From Oxalobacteraceae sp. CFBP 13730 (GTDB lineage: Bacteria; Pseudomonadota; Gammaproteobacteria; Burkholderiales; Burkholderiaceae_D): 64,000 nucleotides of DNA. The stretch covers positions 806,001 to 870,000 of the forward strand of contig JACYUQ010000001.1 in assembly GCA_014841835.1 (NCBI GenBank), written 5' to 3'. Position numbers and translations under genes: made by a program. The notes under the pieces were generated by a model, which saw only the letters and a list, made by a program, of their open reading frames with translations, did not search any database and had not been told where the DNA came from. The first letter of the stretch is position 1. The number at the start of each line of letters is the position of its first letter. Shown here one piece after another: positions 8,328 through 16,627 of this stretch.

Positions 8328-10526
8328 TTAGAAGTCCACCTGCGCCGACAGCAGCACCGTGCGCGGGGCCGCGGCCGTGCCGACGGTCGCCAGTGTGCTG
8401 CTCGACAGCCAGTAGCGCTTGTTGGCAGCGTTCTCGACACTGGCACGCAACACCACTGGCTTGCCCATCAGTTCAGTACGATAACGGGCGCCGAGATCGA
8501 AGCGCGTCCACGACGAGATGTACACGGTATTGGTGACGTTCTGCGCCAGCTCCGCCGTGTGAATCGCGCGGGCATTGAGGCTCAGGCCGCTAATCCATGG
8601 CAAGTCCCAGTCCACGCCCGCGTTGAACGCGTTCTTCGGCACGCCGGTCGCTTTCTTGCCTTCGTTGATGCCGCCGGCGGTGCGCTGCTGTTTGGCGTTG
8701 TAGAACGTGGCGCTCGTCATCAGGCGCACGCCTGGTGCGGCTTCGCCGACGGCCGACAGTTCGAGGCCGCGGTTGCGCTGCGTGCCGTCCAGGCTGTAGA
8801 CCGTCGTCAGCGGATCGGTGATCGCGTTCGGACGGTCGATCTGGAACACGGCGGCGCCGAGCAGTACGCGGCCGGTGTCGACTTTGGTGCCCACCTCGTA
8901 TTGCTTGGACTTGAACGGCGCGAACACTTCACCGGCATTCGCGGCGGTGGCAGGAGCGGTGCTGCCGCGGCTCAGGCCCGACGTGAAGTTGGCGTACAGC
9001 GACACGTTTTCCATCGGCATGACCACCAGACCCGCCAGCGGCGACACGGCGCTTTCGCTGTACGACGTTGTCACCGCGCCGCTTGGCGCCAGGTTGTCGA
9101 GCGATACCTTCTGCTTGCGCAAGCCGCCGGTAAACATGACGCGGCCGTCCAGGAACGTCAGCGTGTCGGTCAGCGAGAAGCTTGACAGCTCGGTTTCCGA
9201 GGTCTTGGTCGGCGCCAGGCGCTCGCCCATCATCGGCGTGATCGCGACCGGGTTGTAGATGTTCGACAGCTGCGACGAGCTGGCCGGGGCTGTCAGATAG
9301 AAGCTGCCCGCTTCGCTGTCCAGGCGCGAGACCGAGGCGGTGATGAAGTGCTTGATGCCGGCCGTGTCCAGGCTCAGGCGGGTGCCGACTTCGCCAGTCT
9401 TGCTGCGCCCATACGCGTCGTACCAGGCATTGGTCAGGCGGAAGTTGCCGGCAGCATCGACCGCGTTCAGTGCGCGCGCCGTCGGGAAGTCCTGCTCGCT
9501 GGCGCCGTAGTGATAGCCGGCCGTCGCGTAGACCATCCAGTCTTTCGACACGTCATATTCGAGACGCGATGCAATCGTCGCATCGCGGAACTCGAGGTCG
9601 GCGCCGCGGTACACGGCGCGGTGGCCGGATGGTGGCGCCGGGATCGACGCGATGTCGGGACGGAAGCTGTTCTGCGCGCGGAAGTTGTCGGTCTTTTCTT
9701 GCTGGCCATAGCTGTCCAGGGTCCAGCGCAGCTTGGGCGAGCGGTAGTCGAGCGCGATCGCGGCCAGGCCGACCTCCTGCTTGCCGTCGTCGATATTGGT
9801 GTCGCCGCCGCGGATCACGCCATTGACGCGCACGCCCCAGGCGCCGTTCTCGCCAAAGCGGCGGCCGACGTCGACATGGGTACCAAACAGCGACTGGCTT
9901 TCATACGTCGCCGTCACGCGCGTCAGTGGCTGGTCGCCGGCGCGCTTGGTGACGATGTTGATGTTGCCGCCGACGCTGCCGTTCGGGCTGATGCCGTACA
10001 TCAGCGTGCCCGGGCCCTTGAGCACTTCGACGCGCTCCATGATGGCGGCCGGCATGCGGTTCGACGACGCCAGGCCATACAGGCCGTTCATGCCGACGTC
10101 GCCGCTGGTGACATTGAAGCCGCGGATCTGGAAGTCTTCACTGAACCCGCCGGTCGACGTCATCACGCGCACCGACGCTTCATTGACGACGACGTCGGCC
10201 AGCGTGCGTACCTGCTGGTCTTCGAGCATCTGCGACGTGTAGTTGGTGGTGGAAAACGGCGTCTTCATGATATCGGCCTCACCCAGCACACCCAGGCCAC
10301 CACTGCGACCGATCTGGCCACCCGCGTAGGCAGGATCGGCTTGCACCCTGGCACCCGTGATCACGACCTGTTCGACTGCAGCCGGCCCCGTATCCTGCGC
10401 CTGAACGGCACCCGGCAGCATCAGAATCGGCGCCGATGCGACAGCGCTGACGAGCGCGCTTCTGATCATGCGGGTCAGGGTCGATTCGATGGGTGGATGC
10501 AGCGGGGCTGTGTGGTGTTGTGTCAT
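8328..10526 (-). CDS. TonB-dependent siderophore receptor
   Basis: A 732-residue outer-membrane receptor. The signal peptide ends near GAVQAQ. A TonB-box-like segment (EQVVITGA) follows, then a plug domain containing RTLADVVVNEASVRV, the IRGF motif, ERVEVLKGP and SVGGNINIVTKRA, which is typical of ferric-siderophore receptors of the FhuA/FcuA type. A 22-strand barrel follows, ending in the outer-membrane signature VDF with terminal Phe. It imports a ferric siderophore using TonB-ExbBD energy. A Fur-box-like array lies upstream. The substrate cannot be named. An internal Met at residue 20 is an alternative start that still leaves a signal peptide. Confidence 0.92.
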   Translation of the reverse strand: MTQHHTAPLHPPIESTLTRMIRSALVSAVASAPILMLPGAVQAQDTGPAAVEQVVITGARVQADPAYAGGQIGRSGGLGVLGEADIMKTPFSTTNYTSQMLEDQQVRTLADVVVNEASVRVMTSTGGFSEDFQIRGFNVTSGDVGMNGLYGLASSNRMPAAIMERVEVLKGPGTLMYGISPNGSVGGNINIVTKRAGDQPLTRVTATYESQSLFGTHVDVGRRFGENGAWGVRVNGVIRGGDTNIDDGKQEVGLAAIALDYRSPKLRWTLDSYGQQEKTDNFRAQNSFRPDIASIPAPPSGHRAVYRGADLEFRDATIASRLEYDVSKDWMVYATAGYHYGASEQDFPTARALNAVDAAGNFRLTNAWYDAYGRSKTGEVGTRLSLDTAGIKHFITASVSRLDSEAGSFYLTAPASSSQLSNIYNPVAITPMMGERLAPTKTSETELSSFSLTDTLTFLDGRVMFTGGLRKQKVSLDNLAPSGAVTTSYSESAVSPLAGLVVMPMENVSLYANFTSGLSRGSTAPATAANAGEVFAPFKSKQYEVGTKVDTGRVLLGAAVFQIDRPNAITDPLTTVYSLDGTQRNRGLELSAVGEAAPGVRLMTSATFYNAKQQRTAGGINEGKKATGVPKNAFNAGVDWDLPWISGLSLNARAIHTAELAQNVTNTVYISSWTRFDLGARYRTELMGKPVVLRASVENAANKRYWLSSSTLATVGTAAAPRTVLLSAQVDF

Positions 10527-10568
10527 GGTTTGGCGATCGTGGCAGGCAAAACCGGGATTCTAACAGGG

Positions 10569-10601
10569 ATGAGAATCATTATCATCCTCATTCGCATTAT
10601 C
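10569..10601 (-). promoter_or_regulatory. Fur-box-like hexamer array
   Basis: On the minus strand the segment reads as successive GATAAT-like hexamers (GATAAT, GCGAAT, GAGGAT, GATAAT, GATTCT). This is the arrangement bound by Fur dimers. It lies 43-75 bp upstream of the receptor start at 10526, with a -10-like TAGAAT immediately downstream. Iron-repressed expression of the receptor is inferred. Confidence 0.7.
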
Positions 10602-10662
10602 AGGATGGTGGCATTCCTGCTGCTTGCGACAAGGTGGGCGGGTCAGGCCGGGTCTGATCCGT

Positions 10663-10691
10663 TAAAAAACTTATTTAAAAAAATTCGATAA
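10663..10691 (+). promoter_or_regulatory. candidate sigma-28 promoter of the flagellin gene
   Basis: AAAAACTT (10665-10672), 11 nt, then TTCGATAA (10684-10691) resembles TAAAGTTT-N11-GCCGATAA. The -10 half matches well and the -35 half is weak. It lies about 100 bp upstream of the flagellin start. The candidate regulator, sigma-28 (fliA), is encoded at 30560. Confidence 0.4.
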
Positions 10692-10790
10692 AGAATTTAA
10701 TGCCGTACGGAAATGTGTCGCCTTGTACTCATGAGAGCGAGTGACGCACTCGACATACAGAATTCTTACCCTACATTTTCGGAGTCCATC

Positions 10791-11648
10791 ATGCTGAGCC
10801 TGCACACCAACAACGCCGCCCTGTCCGCACAAAACGCGATCTCGAAGACCCAGAGCAATCTGTCGACCTCGATGACCCGCCTGTCGACCGGCTACCGCAT
10901 CAACTCGGCAATGGACGACGCCGCCGGCCTGCAGATCGCTTCGCGCCTGAAAGCCCAGACTTCGGGCATGAGCGTTGCCATGCGCAACACCCAGAACTCG
11001 ACCGCGATGCTGCAAACGGCCGAAGGCGCGCTGGATGAAGTGTCGAACATGCTGGTTCGCATGAAGGATCTGGCAACCCAGGCTGCCGATGCGTCGTCGA
11101 GCACCAACGACAAGACCGCCATGCAGTCGGAATACGATGCGCTGGGCAAGGAACTGTTCAACGTCATGAACAACACCTCGTTCGGCGGCAACAAGCTGCT
11201 GATCGGCGGTACCACTGCGTCGTCGATGACCTTCCAGATCGGCGCGTCGTCGACCGAAACCATGACGGTCAACCTGGGTACCAACCTCACCGCAGTGGCA
11301 ACCGCTGTTACCGCCGCCACGACGAACTATGCTGCAGCGCCAGCAGCAGCAGGCACCGAACTGACCGGCGCAGCCAATGCAACGATCGCTCTGCTGTCGA
11401 CTGCACTGGACAGTGTTGGCACCGTGCGCTCGGACATCGGCGCCGCCGCCAACCGCCTGGAACACGTCAACAACAACCTGTCGAACATCAGCACCAACAC
11501 CAAGCAAGCTACCGGCCTGATCATGGACGTCGACTTCGCGACCGAAAGCGCCAACATGACGTCGAGCCAGATGCTGCTGCAAGCCGGCACCGCCATGCTC
11601 AAGCAGTCGAACAGCATGTCGTCGATGGTCATGTCGCTGCTGCAATAA
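10791..11648 (+). CDS. flagellin (LafA-type short flagellin)
   Basis: 285 residues. The N-terminal D0/D1 part (MLSLHTNNAALSAQNAI, then MTRLSTGYRINSAMDDAAGLQIASRL) and the C-terminal D1/D0 part (RLEHVNNNLSNIS, then MDVDFATESANMTSSQMLLQAGTAML) are the standard coiled-coil regions that polymerise into the filament. The middle is short and Ala/Thr-rich, so D2/D3 are essentially missing. I start at ATG 10791, preceded by CGGAG, where the flagellin N-terminus begins. It is monocistronic, with a candidate sigma-28 promoter and a strong terminator. It is separated by about 4 kb from the second flagellar locus, whose filament it probably forms. Confidence 0.9.
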   Translation: MLSLHTNNAALSAQNAISKTQSNLSTSMTRLSTGYRINSAMDDAAGLQIASRLKAQTSGMSVAMRNTQNSTAMLQTAEGALDEVSNMLVRMKDLATQAADASSSTNDKTAMQSEYDALGKELFNVMNNTSFGGNKLLIGGTTASSMTFQIGASSTETMTVNLGTNLTAVATAVTAATTNYAAAPAAAGTELTGAANATIALLSTALDSVGTVRSDIGAAANRLEHVNNNLSNISTNTKQATGLIMDVDFATESANMTSSQMLLQAGTAMLKQSNSMSSMVMSLLQ

Positions 11649-11686
11649 TGGCCGCATACCCGGGCCTCACCCCGGGTTAGACTTGG

Positions 11687-11716
11687 AAGGCCAGCCACAC
11701 GGTTGGCCTTTTTTTT
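11687..11716 (+). terminator. intrinsic terminator of the flagellin gene
   Basis: AAGGCCAGCC and GGTTGGCCTT pair over 10 bp (one G-T) around an ACAC loop and run into eight Ts. A second GC hairpin (CCCGGG/CCCGGG, about 11659-11675) precedes it. Confidence 0.85.
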
Positions 11717-11735
11717 ATCCCTGACAGGCATTCCG

Positions 11736-12584
11736 ATGGCCCACATGTTCCCCGTTGCCGCGCTGCCCCCGCCAGTCCTCGCGCCCTTGCAGGTCGGCGC
11801 CGTGGTGGCCCCGGCCGCCGTACTGGCCGGCGGCGCCGATGCGCTGCCGCTGCCGTTTTCCACGCCACGTTCGCCGGAACCACCAGCTACGGGCCAGCCG
11901 GCGCCCGAGTCCGGTGGGGACGGCGCCGCCATGCGGCCGGATCAGGTGCTCATGGCGCGCCAGCTCGCCTATCAGCAGCAGGATGGCGCCGGCCTGGCGC
12001 GCGCCTGGCGCAGCCAGGTACGCAATCATGGCAGCCAGTTGACCAGCCGCGCGCTGGCCGACATGGGCGGGCATCTGTCGCCGGCCATGCTCGCTGCGGG
12101 CCAGCAGGGCCAGGTCGTGCACCAGCCCCAGCTGCTCGCTACACATCAGGATGCCTGGCGCTTCACGGTGCATGGCGCCGGTGAGACACCGCAGCACCTG
12201 TCCGTGCTGGCCGACGAGGCCGACAAGCCACCAGGCCGCCGGCGCCGTGCGCGCGCCGCCTTGCGCCTCGAACTCGAACTGGCCGACGGCAGCGCTGTCG
12301 TGATCCAGGTGGAACCTACGCCACAAGGGCTGGTGATCGAGGTCTGCGCGCCAGACGCCAGCGCGCTGACGCGCCTGCGCTGGTTGCAGCCCGAACTCGA
12401 AACCGTGCTGAAGCGGGCGGGCCTGACGGTGCTGCGCTGGGGTTTTCGCGATGCCCTGCCCCCCGGGCGCAGCCACGCGATGATCGCCAACGCCGAAGAG
12501 GCAGCGCAAGCGCTGACGCCGGCCGTGTTTCGCGCCGTGGCCGAACTGGCGCTGCTGCTGCCCGCCCAGCGCGGGCGCGGCTGA
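11736..12584 (+). CDS. FliK-like hypothetical protein
   Basis: 282 residues. The N-terminal third is Ala/Pro-rich and probably disordered. The C-terminal part (LRLELELADGSAVVIQVEPT, LVIEVCAPDASALTRLRWLQ, ELETVLKRAGLTVLRWGFRD) has the beta-beta-helix pattern of the FliK C-terminal (Flg_hook) domain, in which leucine-rich helices follow strands describing filament or hook export. This assignment is by pattern and is uncertain. It follows the flagellin terminator directly. The in-frame TTG at 11703 lies inside that terminator, so I start at ATG 11736. Confidence 0.5.
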   Translation: MAHMFPVAALPPPVLAPLQVGAVVAPAAVLAGGADALPLPFSTPRSPEPPATGQPAPESGGDGAAMRPDQVLMARQLAYQQQDGAGLARAWRSQVRNHGSQLTSRALADMGGHLSPAMLAAGQQGQVVHQPQLLATHQDAWRFTVHGAGETPQHLSVLADEADKPPGRRRRARAALRLELELADGSAVVIQVEPTPQGLVIEVCAPDASALTRLRWLQPELETVLKRAGLTVLRWGFRDALPPGRSHAMIANAEEAAQALTPAVFRAVAELALLLPAQRGRG

Positions 12585-12723
12585 CTGATCCAGCCAGCTG
12601 AGCAGCGCGCCGCCCCGGGCTCTGCGGCGACTACAATGGGGCTTGTCTTCACGCATTCGCCCTCCCAATGACACGCTGCAGATGCACGCGGCCAGCCGCG
12701 CCGCTTCCGGTGAGCTCACCGGC

Positions 12724-14349
12724 ATGACCACTTCCCAGACCCCAGCCCCGGCACCCTCGGCCAACGACGCCGCGCCGCCGCCATCGGCGTTCGGACCGAT
12801 GCGCGCGCCCGTGTTCCGCATGCTGTGGCTGACCTGGCTGATCGCCAACACCTGCATGTGGATGAACGACGTGGCCGCCGCCTGGATGATGACGTCGCTC
12901 ACGACCGCCCCGATCTGGGTCGCGCTGGTGCAGACCGCGTCGATGCTGCCCGTGTTTTTGCTCGGCCTGCCCAGCGGCGCGCTGGCCGACATCCTCGACC
13001 GGCGGCGCTACTTCATCATCACGCAGTTCTGGGTCGCCGTCGTGGCCACGATCCTGTGCGCGGTGATCCTGGCCGACGCCATCACGCCGCCGGTGCTGCT
13101 GGCGCTGACGTTTGCCAACGGCATCGGCCTGGCCATGCGCTGGCCCGTGTTCTCGGCGATCGTGCCCGAACTGGTGCCGCGCGCGCAGCTCCCGGCGGCA
13201 CTGGCATTGAATGGGGTGGCGATGAACGCGTCGCGCATCGCCGGGCCGCTGGCGGCCGGCGCCATCATCGCGAGCCTGGGCAGCGCGTATGTGTTCGTGC
13301 TCAATGCGGTGCTTTCCGTGATCTCGGGCTTCGTGATCATGCGCTGGCGCCGCACGCACGTGCCCAGTCCGCTGGGGCGCGAGCGGATCGGCGGCGCGAT
13401 GCGCGTCGGCCTGCAGTTTGCGCGGCACTCCAACCGCGTGAAAGCGGTGCTGGCGCGGGTGGCCGCGTCGTTCTTCCACTCCACGGCCCTGATGGCGCTG
13501 CTGCCGCTGGTCGCGCGCGCGCAGGGTGGTGGTGGCGCCGGCGTGTTCACGCTGCTGCTGGCCTGCATGGGCGGCGGCGCGATCAGCGCGGTGTTCTTCC
13601 TGCCGCGCATGCGCCAGGCATTCAGCCGCGACAGGCTCGTCATGGGCAGCACCGTGCTGTCGGCAGCGATGATCGCGGTGGCGGCCATCAGCACGAACGT
13701 GGTGCTGACTTCTAGCGCGATGTGGCTGTCGGGAATGGCGTTCATCGTGTCGGCCAATTCGCTGAGCGTGTCGATGCAGATGGCCCTGCCCGACTGGGTG
13801 CGGGCGCGCGGGATGTCGATCTACCAGATGGCGCTGATGGGCGCGAGTGCGACGGGCGCCGCGGTCTGGGGCCAGGTGGCGACGCTCGACAGCGTGCAGC
13901 ACAGCCTGTTGTATGCGGCCGGCAGCAGCGTCGTCGTGATGGCGCTCGTGCTGCGCGCCATCCAGGACCGCGAGCTGCTCGAAGACATGACGCCGTCGAC
14001 GGCGCTCAAGGCGCTGGCGCCGTCGCTCTCGCCGCTGCAGGATGGCGGTCGCCTGGTGCTGACGGTGGAATACCGGATCGACCCGGCCCGTACCGACGCT
14101 TTCATGGCACTGATGGAACTGAGCCGGCGCGCGCGCCTGCGCCAGGGCGCGCTGAGCTGGACTTTACTGCGCGACGTCAGCGATCCCGGCCTGTTCACCG
14201 AGCAGATCATCGATCCGTCCTGGACCGAGCACCTGCGCCGCTTCGACCGCGCCACCGCGGGCGACGCCGCGCTGCGCGAGCGCAAGCTGGCGTTTCACCT
14301 GGGGCCGGACGGCCCGGTGATCACGCGAAGGCTGGTGGCCCGGTCCTGA
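12724..14349 (+). CDS. MFS exporter (MFS_3 type) with C-terminal ABM-like domain
   Basis: 541 residues from the chosen ATG at 12724. An upstream TTG at 12643 would add 27 residues. About 12 transmembrane helices are visible, with the MFS loop motif GALADILDRRRYF between helices 2 and 3. The sequence looks like the transmembrane secretion effector/enterobactin-exporter branch. After the last helix (AAGSSVVVMALVLRAI) comes a soluble C-terminal domain of about 100 residues. Its elements VLTVEYRIDPARTDAFMALM and GALSWTLLRDVSDPGLFTEQ, with WTEHLRRF, resemble an antibiotic-biosynthesis-monooxygenase (ABM) ferredoxin-like fold. The substrate is unknown. It faces flhA across an inverted-repeat element. 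Confidence 0.8.
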   Translation: MTTSQTPAPAPSANDAAPPPSAFGPMRAPVFRMLWLTWLIANTCMWMNDVAAAWMMTSLTTAPIWVALVQTASMLPVFLLGLPSGALADILDRRRYFIITQFWVAVVATILCAVILADAITPPVLLALTFANGIGLAMRWPVFSAIVPELVPRAQLPAALALNGVAMNASRIAGPLAAGAIIASLGSAYVFVLNAVLSVISGFVIMRWRRTHVPSPLGRERIGGAMRVGLQFARHSNRVKAVLARVAASFFHSTALMALLPLVARAQGGGGAGVFTLLLACMGGGAISAVFFLPRMRQAFSRDRLVMGSTVLSAAMIAVAAISTNVVLTSSAMWLSGMAFIVSANSLSVSMQMALPDWVRARGMSIYQMALMGASATGAAVWGQVATLDSVQHSLLYAAGSSVVVMALVLRAIQDRELLEDMTPSTALKALAPSLSPLQDGGRLVLTVEYRIDPARTDAFMALMELSRRARLRQGALSWTLLRDVSDPGLFTEQIIDPSWTEHLRRFDRATAGDAALRERKLAFHLGPDGPVITRRLVARS

Positions 14350-14399
14350 TGTTGAAGGTAGCGATGTACTCCTGAGAGCGTTAGGACTGCTCAACTGCG

Positions 14400-14505
14400 C
14401 CGTCGTTCCCGCGAAGGCGGGAACCCAAGGCTGCGTGCATGGCGGCAGTGTTCAACGCAGCAGGTATGCTACGTACTTGGGTTCCCGCCTCCGCGGGAAC
14501 GACGG
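14400..14505. repeat. REP-doublet/REPIN-like inverted repeat
   Basis: Two 30-bp arms (14400-14429 and 14476-14505) are reverse complements at 29 of 30 positions, separated by 46 bp. Each arm is itself palindromic around GTTCCCGC...GCGGGAAC. This CGTTCCCGC/GCGGGAAC core is a common extragenic palindrome in proteobacteria. It lies between the convergent MFS gene and flhA and could end both transcripts. It is the only copy I see in the window. Confidence 0.8.
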
Positions 14506-14524
14506 GTAGCCGGCATGCGGCTGA

Positions 14525-16627
14525 TCAGCCCACCGTGCCGACAATCGACACGTCGCGGTTTTCGGGGATCTCGTTGTACGACAGCACGTGCAGGCCCGGC
14601 GCGAACAGCCGCGCATAACGGGCCAGCAATGGCCGCACCTGCGGCAGCACCAGCAAGAGCGGGGGCGTATGCTGGCCCTTCATCTGTTCGCGCGCCACCG
14701 GCATATTGATCTGCAGTTGCGCCAGCAATTGCGGGTCGATCGGGTAATTGTCCAGCGCTACCTTGCCGCCGCCATTCTGGCGCGCCTGATTCAGGGACCC
14801 GAGCAGCATGTTTTCCAGTTCAGCCGACAGGTTAAAGGCCGGCATGTCTTTCTTTTTGCCGAACAGCGTCGAGACGATCTGGCGCCGCAGTGCGCAGCGC
14901 ACTTCGGCCGCCAGCAGGATCGGGTCCTTGGTCGTCTCCGAGCTGTCGAGCAGCGTGGTGGCGATCACCACGATGTCCTTCAATGACACGCCTTCGGTCA
15001 GCAGCACGCGGAACACGCGCAGCAACTGGGTGTGCGTGAGCGCCTTGTCGAGCGCGGCGGCCAGCTTGGGCGACAGCGCCGTCAGGCGTTCCAGGATCGC
15101 CGGCACGTCTTCGTGGCGGAACAATTCGTGCAGGTATTCGCGCACCACCTTCGACACGTGCGTCGCGATCGCGCTCGGCACTTCGACCACCTGGTAGCCC
15201 AGACCCAGCGCATGCGCTTTCTGTTCGGGCAGGATCCACGTGATCGCCATCCCGTACGCCGGCTCGATGCCGGGGATGCCGTCGAGTTCGCCGTACACAT
15301 TCGGCGACGGAATCGCCAGCAGGTGGTCGGGCATGACCTCGGCCTCGGCCACGACGGTGCCCGACAGGCTGATCGCATATTGTGTCGGGCGCAGCGCCAG
15401 GTCGTCACGCACCGAAATTGCCGGCAGCAGCATCCCCATCTGCTCCGACAGGCTCTGGCGCACACCCTTGATGCGCTTGGCCAGCGGCTCGGCCTGGGCG
15501 CGGTCGATCATGCCCACCAGCTTGTAGCCCACCGCCACCGTGACCGCCTGCACCACCGGCAGCGCCTGCCAATCGAGTTCGGGCACGCGGTCGTCGCGCA
15601 GGGCCGCCTCGATCTTGGCCACGCCCGCCACGTCCGGCGCAGCGATGCGCCCCGCCATCGTCCAGCCGACCCAGGCCAGCACGCCGGCGGCCACCGTGAA
15701 GAACCACCACGGCATGCCCGGCACGATCGCCAGGATCATCATCACGCCGGCGGCCGAATACAGCACGCCCGGCCGGGCCAGCAATTGCTGGCTGACCTGA
15801 TCTTCGAGGTCGCCCGATTCGCCGATGCGCGTGACCAGGATCGCGGCAGCGGCCGACAGCAGCAGCGCCGGGATCTGGCCCACCAGACCATCACCGATCG
15901 TCAGCAGCGCGTAGACGCGGAACGAGTCCGCCAGCGGCAGGTCGTGCATCAGCGAACCGATGGCGATACCGCCGATCAGGTTGATGATCAGGATCAGGAT
16001 CGAGGCGATGGCGTCGCCGCGCACGAATTTCGAGGCGCCGTCCATCGCGCCATAAAAGTCGGCTTCGGCCGCGACGTCCTTGCGCCGCGTGGTCGCCTGC
16101 TCCTGGTTCACCAGGCCAGCATTGAGGTCGGCGTCGATCGCCATCTGCTTGCCCGGCAGCGCATCGAGCGTGAATCGCGCCGAGACTTCCGAGATGCGCT
16201 CGGCGCCCTTGGTGACGACGATGAAGTTGATGATCATCAGGATCACGAACACCACCAGACCGACGACGAAATTACCGCCGATGACGACGTTGCCGAACGA
16301 TTCGATGACCTGGCCGGCCGCATGCGTGCCTTCGTGGCCATGCAGCAGGACGACGCGGGTCGAGGCCACGTTCAGCGCCAGGCGCATCAGGGTGGTGCCC
16401 AGGATCACGGTCGGGAACACCGAGAAGTCGAGCGGGCGCTTGGCCGTCACGGCCACCAGAATCACGATCAGCGCCAGCACGATGTTGAAGGTAAACAGCA
16501 CGTCGAGCAGGATCGGCGGCAGCGGCAGGATGATCATGCCCAGGAGCGCGATCAGGAACACGGGCGCGGCGAACTTGTGGCGGCGCAGCTCTCCCACGAA
16601 AGCGTTGAAGGTATTCGTTACGGTCAT
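14525..16627 (-). CDS. flhA: flagellar export gate protein FlhA
   Basis: 700 residues. Eight N-terminal transmembrane helices (about residues 18-320) include the FHIPEP-family signature SARFTLDALPGKQMAIDADL. A large cytoplasmic domain follows, which docks chaperone-substrate complexes (FliS-FliC, FliT-FliD, FlgN-FlgK/L). With FlhB and FliPQR it forms the proton-driven type III export gate. It is the last gene of the fliM-N-P-Q-R-flhB-flhA arm and overlaps flhB by 4 bp (ATGA), implying translational coupling. In the Laf/Flag-2 nomenclature this is lfhA. Confidence 0.95.
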   Translation of the reverse strand: MTVTNTFNAFVGELRRHKFAAPVFLIALLGMIILPLPPILLDVLFTFNIVLALIVILVAVTAKRPLDFSVFPTVILGTTLMRLALNVASTRVVLLHGHEGTHAAGQVIESFGNVVIGGNFVVGLVVFVILMIINFIVVTKGAERISEVSARFTLDALPGKQMAIDADLNAGLVNQEQATTRRKDVAAEADFYGAMDGASKFVRGDAIASILILIINLIGGIAIGSLMHDLPLADSFRVYALLTIGDGLVGQIPALLLSAAAAILVTRIGESGDLEDQVSQQLLARPGVLYSAAGVMMILAIVPGMPWWFFTVAAGVLAWVGWTMAGRIAAPDVAGVAKIEAALRDDRVPELDWQALPVVQAVTVAVGYKLVGMIDRAQAEPLAKRIKGVRQSLSEQMGMLLPAISVRDDLALRPTQYAISLSGTVVAEAEVMPDHLLAIPSPNVYGELDGIPGIEPAYGMAITWILPEQKAHALGLGYQVVEVPSAIATHVSKVVREYLHELFRHEDVPAILERLTALSPKLAAALDKALTHTQLLRVFRVLLTEGVSLKDIVVIATTLLDSSETTKDPILLAAEVRCALRRQIVSTLFGKKKDMPAFNLSAELENMLLGSLNQARQNGGGKVALDNYPIDPQLLAQLQINMPVAREQMKGQHTPPLLLVLPQVRPLLARYARLFAPGLHVLSYNEIPENRDVSIVGTVG

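Noticed and set aside
10713..10790. Upstream extension of the flagellin reading frame
   Set aside because: The extra 26 residues lie in AT-rich promoter DNA. Flagellin N-termini begin at the MLSLHTN segment, which also has a ribosome-binding site.
11649..11680. Possible second flagellin or short gene after the flagellin
   Set aside because: Only hairpin-forming sequence and terminator are present.
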